DNA of 64,000 nt from Dulcicalothrix desertica PCC 7102 (GCF_003991905.1 NZ_RSCL01000024.1:62001-126000); one strand, 5' to 3'. Counted from the stretch's first letter, positions 50,392-63,134 are shown. The notes: generated from the sequence alone by a model not told the origin. A program made the numbers and translations.

Positions 50392-51018
50392 ATGTTCAAA
50401 ACTTTACTCGCAACATTAGGCGTAAGCAGTTTACTTTTGGCTAGCTGCACGCAACAGGTTGACTCAAAAAACGTAGCTCAGGCGCCTACAACAAATGCAC
50501 AAGAAGTACAGCAAACGGCGCCTGCACAACCCAGAGAACGTACTCCTGATGTGGTTTATGTACCAACACCACCAGAGGTTGTAGATAAGATGTTAGAAAT
50601 GGCTAAAGTCGGAAAAAATGATATTTTGTTTGACCTTGGTAGCGGTGACGGTAGAATTCCCATTACTGCGGCAAAAAGGTTTGGGACGATAGGAACTGGG
50701 ATAGATATTGACCCCGAACGTATTAAAGAAGCTAACGCAAATGCGAAAAAAGAAGGTGTTAGCGATAAGGTTACGTTCCTTCAACAAGACTTATTTAAGA
50801 GTGATTTCAGTAAAGCTACTGTGGTAACGCTTTATTTATTACCGGAGCTTAATGTCAAATTGCGATCACAGTTGTTTAAACAGCTTAAACCTGGTACCCG
50901 TATTGTTTCTCACGCTTTTGATATGGGTGACTGGAAACCTGAGCAGACTGCTAATGTTAATGGTCGAACGGTTTATTACTGGACTGTTCCTAAAGAGATT
51001 CCTGCTAATTTGCGATAA
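50392..51018 (+). CDS. Lipoprotein-type SAM-dependent methyltransferase
   Basis: A 208-residue protein with a signal and lipobox (LGVSSLLLASC), a linker rich in Ala/Pro/Gln, then a class I methyltransferase fold. Motif I is ILFDLGSGDGRIPITAA, an acidic GIDIDPERI strand follows, then FLQQDLFKSDF and VVTLYLLPELN. An exported SAM enzyme is unusual because SAM is cytoplasmic, so either the N-terminus is a membrane anchor facing inwards or the fold is used otherwise. ATG 50392 is chosen over 50320. Confidence 0.85.
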   Translation: MFKTLLATLGVSSLLLASCTQQVDSKNVAQAPTTNAQEVQQTAPAQPRERTPDVVYVPTPPEVVDKMLEMAKVGKNDILFDLGSGDGRIPITAAKRFGTIGTGIDIDPERIKEANANAKKEGVSDKVTFLQQDLFKSDFSKATVVTLYLLPELNVKLRSQLFKQLKPGTRIVSHAFDMGDWKPEQTANVNGRTVYYWTVPKEIPANLR

Positions 51019-51105
51019 ACTCTCCAACCGAGGTGTGTTATTCCGTATCTTGTCTGCACTGTAAAAAGTTTAAGATTGTTAAAGGTGACTTTACATTTCT
51101 TAATT

Positions 51106-52038
51106 ATGCAGGCAGCTACGGTATATCCTACCTCTTCTATTCCCGGCAAGTATTGGCAATGGCGAGGACATAATGTTTATTATGTCCAAGCTGGAGAAAA
51201 GCGTCCGTCAAGACCAGCTTTATTATTAGTACATGGTTTCGGCGCCTCTACTGACCATTGGCGCAAAAATATTGCAGAGCTTTCGCAGAGCTTTGAGGTA
51301 TATGCTATCGACTTACTTGGTTATGGAAGGTCGGCAAAACCAAAGTTAGAGTATAGCGGTAATTTGTGGTGTGACCAACTTTATGATTTTATTACCCAGG
51401 TTATTGGTAATAAAGCTGTTCTTGCAGGTAACTCACTTGGTGGTTATGCTTCTTTATGTATAGCTGCACAGCGTCCAGATGTAGCAGCAGGGTTAATATT
51501 ACTTAATAGTGCTGGGCCATTTAGTGATACTCAGTCATCTTCAGAACCGGAAGCTGTACAAAGCGAAATTCAACCACCCAAACAACCTGATATAGTGCAA
51601 AAATTGTTTGGAGATATCGCAAAGTTAATATTCAAACAGCCATTTGCTCAATTTTTGATGTTTCAATACGCACGTCAGCGTTGGGTAATTCGACAAACCC
51701 TTGAAAAAGTATACCTCGATAAAAGCGTTATCACCGACCAACTAGTAGAAGATATATATCGTCCATCGTGTGATGAAGGCGCCTTTGATGTTTTCGCTTC
51801 GATGTTCAGTACTCCCCAAGGCGAAAAGGTAGATATTCTATTAAAAGAATTAACTTGCCCATTACTAATATTATGGGGAGAAGCTGACCCTTGGATGAAT
51901 GCTCGCGAACGCTCTAAACAGTTTCGTCGTTATTACCCAAATTTAACTGAGCATTTTCTAAATGCTGGTCACTGTCCTCATGATGAAATACCAGACCAAG
52001 TGAATGCACTTATTAAAGAATGGGTTTCAACAATATAA
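51106..52038 (+). CDS. Alpha/beta hydrolase
   Basis: A 310-residue hydrolase: oxyanion loop VHGFGASTDHW, nucleophile elbow GNSLGGYAS with Ser110, acid residue in LWGEADPWM and His in NAGHCPHDEIP. It lacks a signal peptide. Cyanobacterial relatives resemble chlorophyll-degrading or haloalkane dehalogenase-type enzymes, but the substrate is unclear. ATG 51106 follows an AAAGGTGA at a long distance; a TTG at 51076 is possible. Convergent with the histidine kinase downstream. Confidence 0.92.
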   Translation: MQAATVYPTSSIPGKYWQWRGHNVYYVQAGEKRPSRPALLLVHGFGASTDHWRKNIAELSQSFEVYAIDLLGYGRSAKPKLEYSGNLWCDQLYDFITQVIGNKAVLAGNSLGGYASLCIAAQRPDVAAGLILLNSAGPFSDTQSSSEPEAVQSEIQPPKQPDIVQKLFGDIAKLIFKQPFAQFLMFQYARQRWVIRQTLEKVYLDKSVITDQLVEDIYRPSCDEGAFDVFASMFSTPQGEKVDILLKELTCPLLILWGEADPWMNARERSKQFRRYYPNLTEHFLNAGHCPHDEIPDQVNALIKEWVSTI

Positions 52039-52043
52039 TCAAA

Positions 52044-52064
52044 GCACAGGCAGGATGCCTGTGC
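52044..52064. terminator. GCACAGGC/GCCTGTGC hairpin between convergent genes
   Basis: Perfect 8-bp arms (52044-52051, 52057-52064), followed by CACATTTT, between the hydrolase and histidine kinase stops. Same family as 15833 and 26995. Confidence 0.65.
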
Positions 52065-52070
52065 CACATT

Positions 52071-53300
52071 TTAAGCCACGGGTAATTTAATTTGAAAAGT
52101 AGAACCATTCTCTAAAATGCTATTTACTGTTATTTCTCCTTGATGCGCTTGTACTATTTGCTTAACTATTGCTAACCCTAAACCAAACCCTCCTGAGTTT
52201 CTAGTTCTGGCTTTGTCTACACGGTAAAATCTTTCAAATATATGCGGCAAGTCTTCTTGGGGAATACCGATACCATTATCTTTGACTTCGATAATGGCGC
52301 CGTGCGGTTGTGATAATAGTTTTAATTCTACTGTTTTTTGATTGGATGTATATTTAAAGGCGTTATCTAGCAGGTTAATAATAGCTTGTTTTAATAAATC
52401 AGCATCGGCTTTGATATATACGGGTTTTTCTGGTAGTTGTACTGTTAGATTAGAATGGTTATTTTGGGATTGATATTCTGAAGCGAGTGTTTTTAAGACT
52501 TCAACAAGGTTGACATTGGGTAAGCTATCTAAATTTAAGGCGCCTTCGTGGCGTGATAGAAATAGTAAGTTACTAACCAAGCTACTCATGGACTTGGCTG
52601 TTTTGATGATATTCTGTAATCTAAATTGTTGCTCGGTTTCGTCGTATGGTGGTATAAGGGCAACTTGGGCATTACTCAACATAGCAGCAATCGGCGCCCG
52701 TAGTTCATGAGAAGCATCAGCGGTAAAGCGTTGTAACTGCTCGTAAGCTCGACGAGTTGGCTGCATCGCTAGTCCTCCTAAATACCAACCTGTTATTCCA
52801 ATGATGATAAAGGTAATGGGTACGCCAACAGCTAAAAACAATCTATAACGATTAAGTCTTTCTTCCAGCGAAGTTAATGGAGCAGTTATTTGTATATATC
52901 CAATCAATATATATTTATTTTTGTGAACTGCCAGCGTTGCTTCTCTCAGACGCTGTTTTGTTTGACTTATATATATCGTCCGAAAACCTGGTGATACACT
53001 TAATACAGGTTCCGTTTTTTTTCCGCGATGCTCAATTAATTCGCGTTGACTATTATATAAGCGTATATCCTTAGAATCACCATTTAAGAGTACAGAGCTA
53101 TCTAAGTTATATTGTAGGGCGCCTCCAGAGTAACGCGCTTGATTTACAATACTTTTAGCTCTATTGAACAAAGTCTCATCAAAAACCTTTAGTTCCTGCT
53201 CAACTCCTAAGTAATAAGCAACCCCTGCAAAGACAACAAGAATGCTACCCATTGGCAGAGCAAACAAGTAAGCTAGGTTACGACGACTACGGGTAAACAT
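52071..53300 (-). CDS. Orphan membrane sensor histidine kinase
   Basis: A 409-residue kinase. There is a membrane helix (LFALPMGSILVVFAGVAYYL, about 12-31), a periplasmic sensor of about 125 residues, a second helix (LAVGVPITFIIIGITGWYL) and a short HAMP-like linker. HisKA has phospho-His198 in TADASHELRAPI; HATPase_c has INLLDNAFKYT, DNGIGIP and GFGLGLAI. No response-regulator gene is adjacent, so it is an orphan kinase. The family resembles the RppB/NrsS type, but not enough to name it. Confidence 0.93.
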   Translation of the reverse strand: MFTRSRRNLAYLFALPMGSILVVFAGVAYYLGVEQELKVFDETLFNRAKSIVNQARYSGGALQYNLDSSVLLNGDSKDIRLYNSQRELIEHRGKKTEPVLSVSPGFRTIYISQTKQRLREATLAVHKNKYILIGYIQITAPLTSLEERLNRYRLFLAVGVPITFIIIGITGWYLGGLAMQPTRRAYEQLQRFTADASHELRAPIAAMLSNAQVALIPPYDETEQQFRLQNIIKTAKSMSSLVSNLLFLSRHEGALNLDSLPNVNLVEVLKTLASEYQSQNNHSNLTVQLPEKPVYIKADADLLKQAIINLLDNAFKYTSNQKTVELKLLSQPHGAIIEVKDNGIGIPQEDLPHIFERFYRVDKARTRNSGGFGLGLAIVKQIVQAHQGEITVNSILENGSTFQIKLPVA

Positions 53301-53321
53301 AATTTATTTATTACATATATG

Positions 53322-53350
53322 TATTTTGTGCGCCAATGGCGCACAAAATA
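53322..53350. repeat. Perfect palindrome, 14-bp arms around one base
   Basis: TATTTTGTGCGCCA then A then the exact reverse complement. Upstream of the kinase gene and of the small gene at 53454, so an operator or intergenic hairpin. It contains GGCGC but not GGCGCC. Confidence 0.85.
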
Positions 53351-53453
53351 ATTATAATCTTTAATACTTGTTAGCTTTTTAACACTGTCTTTCCTAGGTA
53401 AGAGGATATGATAACGATGTTAAGCGTATTTTTTATTTTTAACCCAATCATAT

Positions 53454-53711
53454 ATGTATCGTAACTTAGAAGGTTGTGATGATGTAACAGCGGCGCCTGC
53501 GACTAATTATACATCACAGTTTATTTATGGGTTGATTGCTTGCTTTTTGGTGATTGGGTTAGGTGCATTTTTAGGCTTAGTTTTACTTTTTTTGCCATTT
53601 ATATTTATCATCAAATTGGCTGACCGACAAACGGAGCAAGCCAAAATTACAAAAACTTATAAAAGCTTAATGAAAAGATATTATAACAACACGCTATTTA
53701 ACGTTCAATAG
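53454..53711 (+). CDS. Small single-pass membrane protein
   Basis: An 85-residue protein with one or two tightly packed membrane helices (FIYGLIACFLVIGLGAFLGL, VLLFLPFIFIIKLA) and a basic tail. No family recognised. The gene lies between divergent or convergent single genes. Confidence 0.6.
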   Translation: MYRNLEGCDDVTAAPATNYTSQFIYGLIACFLVIGLGAFLGLVLLFLPFIFIIKLADRQTEQAKITKTYKSLMKRYYNNTLFNVQ

Positions 53712-53801
53712 CGATTCGGTATAATATCTATATCCTGTTGTTGGACAGATTACAAACTGTCCACTTACTTATTTACTTTATATTCCGCCATAATCACGAA
53801 A

Positions 53802-54542
53802 TCAGCCATCCGTTACATCTGTTACATCCGTTGCCAATAGTTCCCTCCATATCAAATACCCTTTCCCATTTAAATGTAGTCCATCACTTGTAAAGTCGGC
53901 GCCTAATTGTTGCTGTGTATCAACAAGATGAGAATGTATATCTATATATTTATAATTGTATTGTTTTGCTAGATTTTGTAACTCCCTATTCAAGTCTATA
54001 ACTTTCTGGTTATCTGCCCAATACAAGTAGATATTATTGTTCACAGGTAAGACGCTTTGAATATATACTTGGGTGTTAGGTAATTTTTCTTGAAACTGGT
54101 TTAAGATTTGTTTATATCCCTCTACTGTAGCTTCCACTGATTTTTTGAGCATGTGTAAGTCATTAATACCAACCATCAAAAATATTTGTTTGGGATGATT
54201 TTTGATAATTGTATCTAGACGCCTTAATATTCTCTCTGTAGTGTCACCAGATATACCACGGTTTTGACTGTTTGGGTTTTTTAACAGTTCCGTCCATTCT
54301 CCTTCGTCGGTTATACTGTCTCCAAGAAAAATTATTGTGTTAGGTTTTATTGGCAATATTTCAAATTGACTCGTTTTATGTTTGTAATACGGTGGGTTGT
54401 GTACATCTGATATATTAGAGATGTTTATATTGGAGAATTTTTGGCGCCAGTAATCTATTCCTCCGTTTTTAATGGTCAGGAAACAAGCTAATATAAATGC
54501 TAGCAAGTTGAGACTAAGAGAGATTAATGTTATAATATTCAT
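53802..54542 (-). CDS. SGNH/GDSL-family hydrolase
   Basis: A 246-residue esterase-like enzyme. After an N-terminal membrane anchor (LISLSLNLLAFILACFLTI) the four SGNH blocks appear: FLGDSITDEGEW (Ser), GISGDTTERI (Gly), VGINDLHML (Asn) and DGLHLNGKGY (Asp-x-x-His). ATG 54542 overlaps the miaA stop as ATGA, implying translational coupling; a TTG-type start upstream is unlikely. The last residues (ATDVTDVTDG) come from a dispersed repeat. Acyl-ester or platelet-activating-factor-like substrates are typical; the actual one is unknown. Confidence 0.9.
   Translation of the reverse strand: MNIITLISLSLNLLAFILACFLTIKNGGIDYWRQKFSNINISNISDVHNPPYYKHKTSQFEILPIKPNTIIFLGDSITDEGEWTELLKNPNSQNRGISGDTTERILRRLDTIIKNHPKQIFLMVGINDLHMLKKSVEATVEGYKQILNQFQEKLPNTQVYIQSVLPVNNNIYLYWADNQKVIDLNRELQNLAKQYNYKYIDIHSHLVDTQQQLGADFTSDGLHLNGKGYLIWRELLATDVTDVTDG
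53806..53836. repeat. CATCCGTTACATCTGTTACA dispersed repeat at gene end
   Basis: About 30 bp, the inverse of 47183-47213 with one difference. It encodes the end of the SGNH hydrolase, including TDVTDVTDG and leading into the stop. Confidence 0.8.
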
Positions 54543-55438
54543 AAGAATTTTTGTACTCTCTGCCATATTTGCTCTAATAATAATGGTGATTGAATGTCAA
54601 ACCATTCAATTTCTGGATATGCATGAAACCATGTCCGTTGTCTTTTGGCAAATTGTCGAGTGTGTAGTACTGTTAACTCTTTGGCTTTTAAGAGCGAAAT
54701 TTCGCCTGCTAAGTATTGTCGAATTTCTTGATAACCTAGTGTATTGAATAGTGATAGGTCGGCGCCGTATTTAGAAGACAAATATTCGACTTCTGCTATA
54801 AATCCGTCTTCTATCATTTTTTCGGTACGTTGGGTAATGCGCTGTGTTAAATGCGTAGGGTCGCTATCTAAACCTATTTGTAGGATGGGGTAAGAGGGAG
54901 GGTTTTCTCCTTGTTGTTCTGATATTGGTATGCCTGTGATATAAAATACTTCTAATGCTCTAATGGTTCGTACTGGGTCGTTGGGATGAATTTTTGATGC
55001 GGCAGTTGAGTCTACTTGTAGTAGCATTGCGTATAGTTGACTTTGAGTGAATGTTTCTAATAGTTGGGTTCTTAAGTTATTATTTGGCGCCACTCTTGGT
55101 ATTTTCATACCCTGTACGATTGATTTTATATATAAACCTGTACCTCCTACTAAAAGAGGGGTTGCTTCTTTTAAGGTTTGTATTAAGTTGTGAACTTGGT
55201 CTTGATAGTCTGCAACTGTCATTGTGTCAAGTGGCTCGCAGATATCTATCATGTAGTGGGGTACCATTGAAAGCTCTGATGGTGTGGGTTTGGCGGTACC
55301 AATATCAAACTCACGGTAAACTAGACGCGAGTCTGCACTAATAATTATGGTGTTAAGTCGTGTCGCTAATTCTAACGCCAAGCCAGATTTCCCTGTCGCT
55401 GTTGCACCACATATGACTATTAATTTGAACTCGGTCAT
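54539..55438 (-). CDS. miaA: tRNA dimethylallyltransferase MiaA
   Basis: A 299-residue enzyme that transfers a dimethylallyl group to A37 of tRNAs that read codons starting with U. The P-loop GATATGKS (residues 11-18) is followed by ISADSRLVYREFDIGTAKP, GGTGLYIKS and the tRNA-binding HTRQFAKRQRTWF, the family hallmarks. ATG 55438 is chosen over a start 18 bp upstream. The SGNH gene follows with an ATGA overlap, an unexpected partner. Divergent from gyrB. Confidence 0.97.
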   Translation of the reverse strand: MTEFKLIVICGATATGKSGLALELATRLNTIIISADSRLVYREFDIGTAKPTPSELSMVPHYMIDICEPLDTMTVADYQDQVHNLIQTLKEATPLLVGGTGLYIKSIVQGMKIPRVAPNNNLRTQLLETFTQSQLYAMLLQVDSTAASKIHPNDPVRTIRALEVFYITGIPISEQQGENPPSYPILQIGLDSDPTHLTQRITQRTEKMIEDGFIAEVEYLSSKYGADLSLFNTLGYQEIRQYLAGEISLLKAKELTVLHTRQFAKRQRTWFHAYPEIEWFDIQSPLLLEQIWQRVQKFL

Positions 55439-59076
<3,638 letters not shown>

Positions 59077-59105
59077 TCCAGATTTCAATCATTAATATTT
59101 AAAAT

Positions 59106-59131
59106 GGCTAGCCTCAAAACTAGCCTTTTTT
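59106..59131 (+). terminator. Rho-independent terminator of gyrB
   Basis: GGCTAG and CTAGCC arms (59106-59111, 59120-59125) with an 8-nt loop, followed by six T. Starts 29 bp after the gyrB stop. Confidence 0.9.
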
Positions 59132-59238
59132 CATAAGTCATTTAAAATACAGGCAGAAACCAAGAGGCGGAGACAGTAACAATCTGCTAGTATTTATTAT
59201 GAAAATATATTTCGTGCCTCATTTCAGGATTATATATA

Positions 59239-59577
59239 ATGGAAGTTCTTAGAAGAGCCATTAAACCAAAAACCTATATATCGTTCCTTTACATTTACGA
59301 AACTACTTGGGGAACTGCTGGTGATATCTGTCTCGTTCGTGAAGTTGTAGCCAAAGAAAGCACCTCCAAGTTTAGAGGTCATATAATTAAACTACCACTT
59401 ACAAAGGAAATGGAGCGTAACCGCTTGGCTGGTTTGCCCATTATCAAAGTTGCAGGTCATGTTGGTGAGGGACATCCCAAAGACAAAAACTCCGAATGGG
59501 AAGTTTATGAAGGTATAGACCGAGAAATCGCTCTTAGTGTTATCAAACCTTGGGGCTTTAAGCTTATTGAACCTTAA
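59239..59577 (+). CDS. Conserved cyanobacterial hypothetical protein
   Basis: A 112-residue soluble protein without Cys clusters or membrane helices. It includes KTYISFLYIYETTWGTAGDI, GHIIKLPLTKEMERNRLAGL and VGEGHPKDKNSEWEVYEGID. No named family recognised; the compact, evenly charged sequence and good codon structure support it as a real gene. Confidence 0.7.
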   Translation: MEVLRRAIKPKTYISFLYIYETTWGTAGDICLVREVVAKESTSKFRGHIIKLPLTKEMERNRLAGLPIIKVAGHVGEGHPKDKNSEWEVYEGIDREIALSVIKPWGFKLIEP

Positions 59578-59601
59578 TAATTCTAGAGTCATTTAGGCGC
59601 C

Positions 59602-60774
59602 CTATCGATAAACAGGTGCAGGTTGAGGTATTGGTAATTTTACCGTCACTGTTGTTCCGGCGCCTACTTCACTTTCTAGTTCAACTGAACCAGCATACAA
59701 ATCAACACATTTTTTCACAATAGCAAGTCCTAACCCTGTACCAGGAATATCTTTGGCATTGCTGGCACGTTGAAATAAACCAAATAGTTTTTCTTTATCT
59801 TCGCAAGGAATACCAATACCTTTGTCTTGAATTGTAAAAATAGCTTCACCATCTTGACAACGTAAAGTAAAATTAATATCGTTTTCAGGAGATGAGTACT
59901 TAACTGCGTTAGAAAGCAAGTTAATGAGAATGTGACGAATTAAATTTTCATTAACATATACATCGTTATAACCACCGTAAAACTTAAATGCAATTTTGCG
60001 ATGTTGTTCTGATGTGAGACAAATTTCTTCAATTAAATCATGCACAAAATCAGATAAGTTAATTGGCTTAATATCCGCTTTAAACATTTTTAAATCAACC
60101 TCACCAATCGTTAAAACATCATTTAACAATTGATTCATTTTCTTAACATTAGCTTTAATATGCTGAAAAAACTGCTGTTTTTTTTCTAACGAAAGCCTAT
60201 CACCATGCTGCTCAATGATTTGCGAAGAAGATAAAATGACTTGTAAGGGTGAACGAAACTCATGCGACACCATTGACACAAACCGAGACTTTAGTTCATT
60301 TAGTGTACGTTCACGTTCTAAAGATGAACGAATATCTGTTTCCAAACAGCGTATTTGTTCAATTTCCATCGATAGCTTTTTATTCGCTGTATGCATCTGT
60401 TGCGACAACAAGCGTGACCTTAATAAAACTTCTACTCTTAAAAGTAATTCACGTTTCACTATTGGTATTGTAATTAGCTCATCTATACTATGCAGCGAAT
60501 TATAATTTATTATTCTTAGCTGTTTTTGGGTAATAACAAGTAAATATGGTAAAACAACAGGATACTCAGCTTCTTTACGTGCGTGTAGTGTTTGACGATA
60601 GCGTTTTAACATCACCATGCACAGAATACATAAATCAAAGGGTTGCTGTATTAAGTTTTCTAATTCCTTACTAGATAACCCTTCTGGCGCCACTATTTCA
60701 TTGATTTGTGCCAAAGTATTCACTAACAGGCGCCTGTTTTGTCTATTATCCAGGAGTAACAAAATTCGACTCAC
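59602..60774 (-). CDS. Histidine kinase with a degenerate N-terminal receiver
   Basis: A 390-residue soluble protein starting at GTG 60774 with GGGAG upstream. Residues 1-125 have a receiver-like fold, but the phosphoacceptor position is Cys52 (DLCILCMVM instead of DxxLLDxxMP) and the acidic pair near the N-terminus is reduced. HisKA has phospho-His171 in SMVSHEFRSPLQ; HATPase_c has NLLSNAVKYSS, DKGIGIP and GTGLGLAI. The receiver cannot accept phosphate in the normal way and might be a docking or sensor domain. No partner regulator is adjacent. Confidence 0.9.
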   Translation of the reverse strand: MSRILLLLDNRQNRRLLVNTLAQINEIVAPEGLSSKELENLIQQPFDLCILCMVMLKRYRQTLHARKEAEYPVVLPYLLVITQKQLRIINYNSLHSIDELITIPIVKRELLLRVEVLLRSRLLSQQMHTANKKLSMEIEQIRCLETDIRSSLERERTLNELKSRFVSMVSHEFRSPLQVILSSSQIIEQHGDRLSLEKKQQFFQHIKANVKKMNQLLNDVLTIGEVDLKMFKADIKPINLSDFVHDLIEEICLTSEQHRKIAFKFYGGYNDVYVNENLIRHILINLLSNAVKYSSPENDINFTLRCQDGEAIFTIQDKGIGIPCEDKEKLFGLFQRASNAKDIPGTGLGLAIVKKCVDLYAGSVELESEVGAGTTVTVKLPIPQPAPVYR

Positions 60775-61259
60775 AGCTACTCTCCCAATTCAAAGCGAAT
60801 TACCATAAATTCGCATCGCGTAATATGCTAAAAAGCGATGTAGACTAATTACACGAGGTTAGCATACTATTGTATACGCATCGCCCATGTCTACATATAC
60901 CGCTTAAGGAGTATTTTAAGATGTTGTAACATGGGCATCCTCGCTGTATGATTAGTGAGGCATAGCCCTACATGGTTACTTGATTTAAACCAACAACGCG
61001 CGCAAGTGGAAACTTTAGGTGGGAAGGTTGCTGATAAAAGTGAGGGAAAAGGGAATACTAAAAATATGATTATCGAACCAACGCGCGAAAAGTTAAATTC
61101 ACTCAAAATGATCAAAAACGAATTAACCTACTGGCACACAGTAAACTTTTTTCTATTTGATACCAGCATTGGTTATTAGTCATACAGAATTTAATCAATA
61201 TCGTGGTTTTGCCTTTGTATGTCCAATCAGCAATACCAAGCGCCGAAACCCTTTCTATT
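60775..61259. other. Gene-free stretch with repeat fragment
   Basis: A 75-codon frame (60955-61179) has no family match and is not called. CATGGGCATCCTCG at about 60929-60942 is the inverse of the GGGCGAGGATGCCC repeat. The rest shows no hairpin. It begins a GGCGCC-free region that runs to 63745. Confidence 0.5.
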
Positions 61260-62459
61260 TTAAGCATCAATTGGAGGTTCTGACTTTAAACTTAATAATT
61301 CATATTTGTGTTCTTTTTTATTAGTAAAGGAAAATAGTATTGCAGAATCTCGAATAGTTGCCAAATATTCTTGTGCTTTACTAACCGTCTCTACATCTTT
61401 AATAGCAGAATCTGCTATCAAGCATTTGTATTTTTTTGTCGAGTCTACTTCTTGTAAAGTTGCTGTTCTGCCAGGATAATTAATTTGAATCAATTTGACT
61501 TTTACATAAATTTTCGTTTCTGCTGTCGTCTGTATATTTTTTATAATATCAAGAACCTTATATACAGTTTCTAGTTCTATTTCTCCAGTTTGCAGATTTT
61601 TGTTAGGAGAAGCCCAGCTTATATGCAACTTACTTATTTGAATTCTAGTTAAAGCTTTTAAAAAATCAGTATATTTAAAAGCAGTTTTCTTTTTTAATGT
61701 ATTCAATTTAGCTGGCAATTCATCTGCATTTGCTCCAAGATTTATTAACTGTATAAATTCTTTTAGGCATTGTCCTAAAAAAGACTCTCCTAAGCCTAAA
61801 CTATCTTCATATACAGTGCCTTCTAGACGCATACCAAATGAACCCTTAAATACACCAGATATAGCAACTTGGGTCTTTTGCTTTACTTCTTGTTCTATTA
61901 TGTGGCTCTCTGATTTCCCTAGCTTTATTTGTCCTATAGCATCAATTGTCTCTTGTAATGAAAATAAGATTAATCCTAAATCACCTACAGGAACTTCGGA
62001 AATATCTTTCTTTATAAACTCTAAAACAAAGTCTATAATTTCTTTTCTTTTCTGTGTAGAAATTTTTGTAATATTGTTATCATCGTGATTATTTTTGGAT
62101 TGAATTATTTCTCCAGACTCTGGCATATATTCATCTGGTATTTCTTTACAAGCAACAATATTATAAACAGTATCTTGACTATCTTCATAAGGAATTTCTA
62201 TCTGATAAACAAAAGCATCTTCTGTATCAGCAAATATATCTCTAAGCTCAACTTCACCGCGAACTATGCGCTGAAATCGAGATGAAGATACGGGAGCATA
62301 TAACCATATTTCCGCAGAGTCTGAACTATCTACACAAACTACAAAAAAAATAAATCCAGATTTATTTTTACAGGAAAACAATACAGGTTTATCATAAAAG
62401 TCATAAACTTCTATGATTTCAAGCTGTCCTAATACTGTTTTTTCAGGCAAAAAACTCAT
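61260..62459 (-). CDS. DUF6575-like protein, second gene of a two-gene module
   Basis: A 399-residue soluble protein. The first 100 residues (LGQLEIIEVYDFYDKPVLFS, then AEIWLYAPVSSSRFQRIVRG and EVELRDIFADTEDAFVYQIE) fit what I recall of DUF6575. A middle helical region (about 135-300) and a C-terminal beta-rich part (IYVKVKLIQINYPGRTATLQ, CLIADSAIKDVETVSKAQEY) follow. No catalytic motif is obvious. It lies 11 bp behind the Cys-rich gene, so the two form an operon. Function is unknown; it looks more like an accessory module than housekeeping. Confidence 0.7.
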   Translation of the reverse strand: MSFLPEKTVLGQLEIIEVYDFYDKPVLFSCKNKSGFIFFVVCVDSSDSAEIWLYAPVSSSRFQRIVRGEVELRDIFADTEDAFVYQIEIPYEDSQDTVYNIVACKEIPDEYMPESGEIIQSKNNHDDNNITKISTQKRKEIIDFVLEFIKKDISEVPVGDLGLILFSLQETIDAIGQIKLGKSESHIIEQEVKQKTQVAISGVFKGSFGMRLEGTVYEDSLGLGESFLGQCLKEFIQLINLGANADELPAKLNTLKKKTAFKYTDFLKALTRIQISKLHISWASPNKNLQTGEIELETVYKVLDIIKNIQTTAETKIYVKVKLIQINYPGRTATLQEVDSTKKYKCLIADSAIKDVETVSKAQEYLATIRDSAILFSFTNKKEHKYELLSLKSEPPIDA

Positions 62460-62470
62460 GATTTATATTG

Positions 62471-62881
62471 TTATTTTTTGTTAGAATTTTCTTGATTGTC
62501 ATCAATCGGTTCAAAAACTTTCCAAGGCTCCTTATTCTCTGGTATCCACCAAGTATAATGAGACTTTCCAACATTTGATGGAGTATTTTTTATTCTTCCC
62601 AGTTCGTCACTCAGAGTACCCTTCGCTATTTTCTTATTCCTAAAATATGCAACTCTACGAGATAGCTTTTTAGCATCATCCAATGACAAATAAATTGATA
62701 CTCCACAAGCTTGACATTCCGAAGTGCCTTTAGGACATTCTTTTTCTGGATTTTCTTCCCGCCAAGATAGGAAATCTTCTGGGCACGGTTTTTGATTTTT
62801 TATGTACCTGTAAAACTCTCCCGACGCAATATCGCATTCTGATGGAGGGCAGTCATTAGGGAAGTGTTTCGGATATGGCAT
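62471..62881 (-). CDS. Cys-rich hypothetical protein, first gene of the DUF6575-like module
   Basis: A 136-residue protein. Six Cys fall in the first 65 residues (DCPPSECD, KPCPEDF, ECPKGTSECQACGVSIYL); the CxxCG-type end suggests a zinc or metal site. A helical part (LDDAKKLSRRVAYFRNKKIA) and a Trp-rich end (HYTWWIPENKEPWKVFEPID) follow. No family recognised. Tightly linked to the downstream DUF6575-like gene, which argues for a shared function. Confidence 0.7.
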   Translation of the reverse strand: MPYPKHFPNDCPPSECDIASGEFYRYIKNQKPCPEDFLSWREENPEKECPKGTSECQACGVSIYLSLDDAKKLSRRVAYFRNKKIAKGTLSDELGRIKNTPSNVGKSHYTWWIPENKEPWKVFEPIDDNQENSNKK

Positions 62882-63134
62882 CCTGTACTCGTTGATACAA
62901 AAATAAATTAATTTTATACATGTTATAATTTATTTTTTAGACTTATATCACTAATTTACTATAAATCATAAACAAAATCTCAAAACTTTATGAACCTTTG
63001 CTTTTTGCCAAAAACGCAGCTTGTAACATATCTTCAAGCGAAAGATTAAGAGCCTTGTTTAGTAATGCTATAATGTCACAGTTTCATTTTTTTATTTTTC
63101 AAAAAAATTTACGCACTGTACGGGTATAAATATA
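62882..63134. other. Spacer upstream of the DUF6575-like module
   Basis: AT-rich, contains the promoter of the module by position, and a CTTTGTAACAT stretch; nothing else recognised. Confidence 0.45.

Noticed and set aside
60955-61179. 75-codon open frame on the + strand (and a matching one on the - strand)
   Set aside because: No family, no ribosome site, and it overlaps a dispersed repeat fragment.
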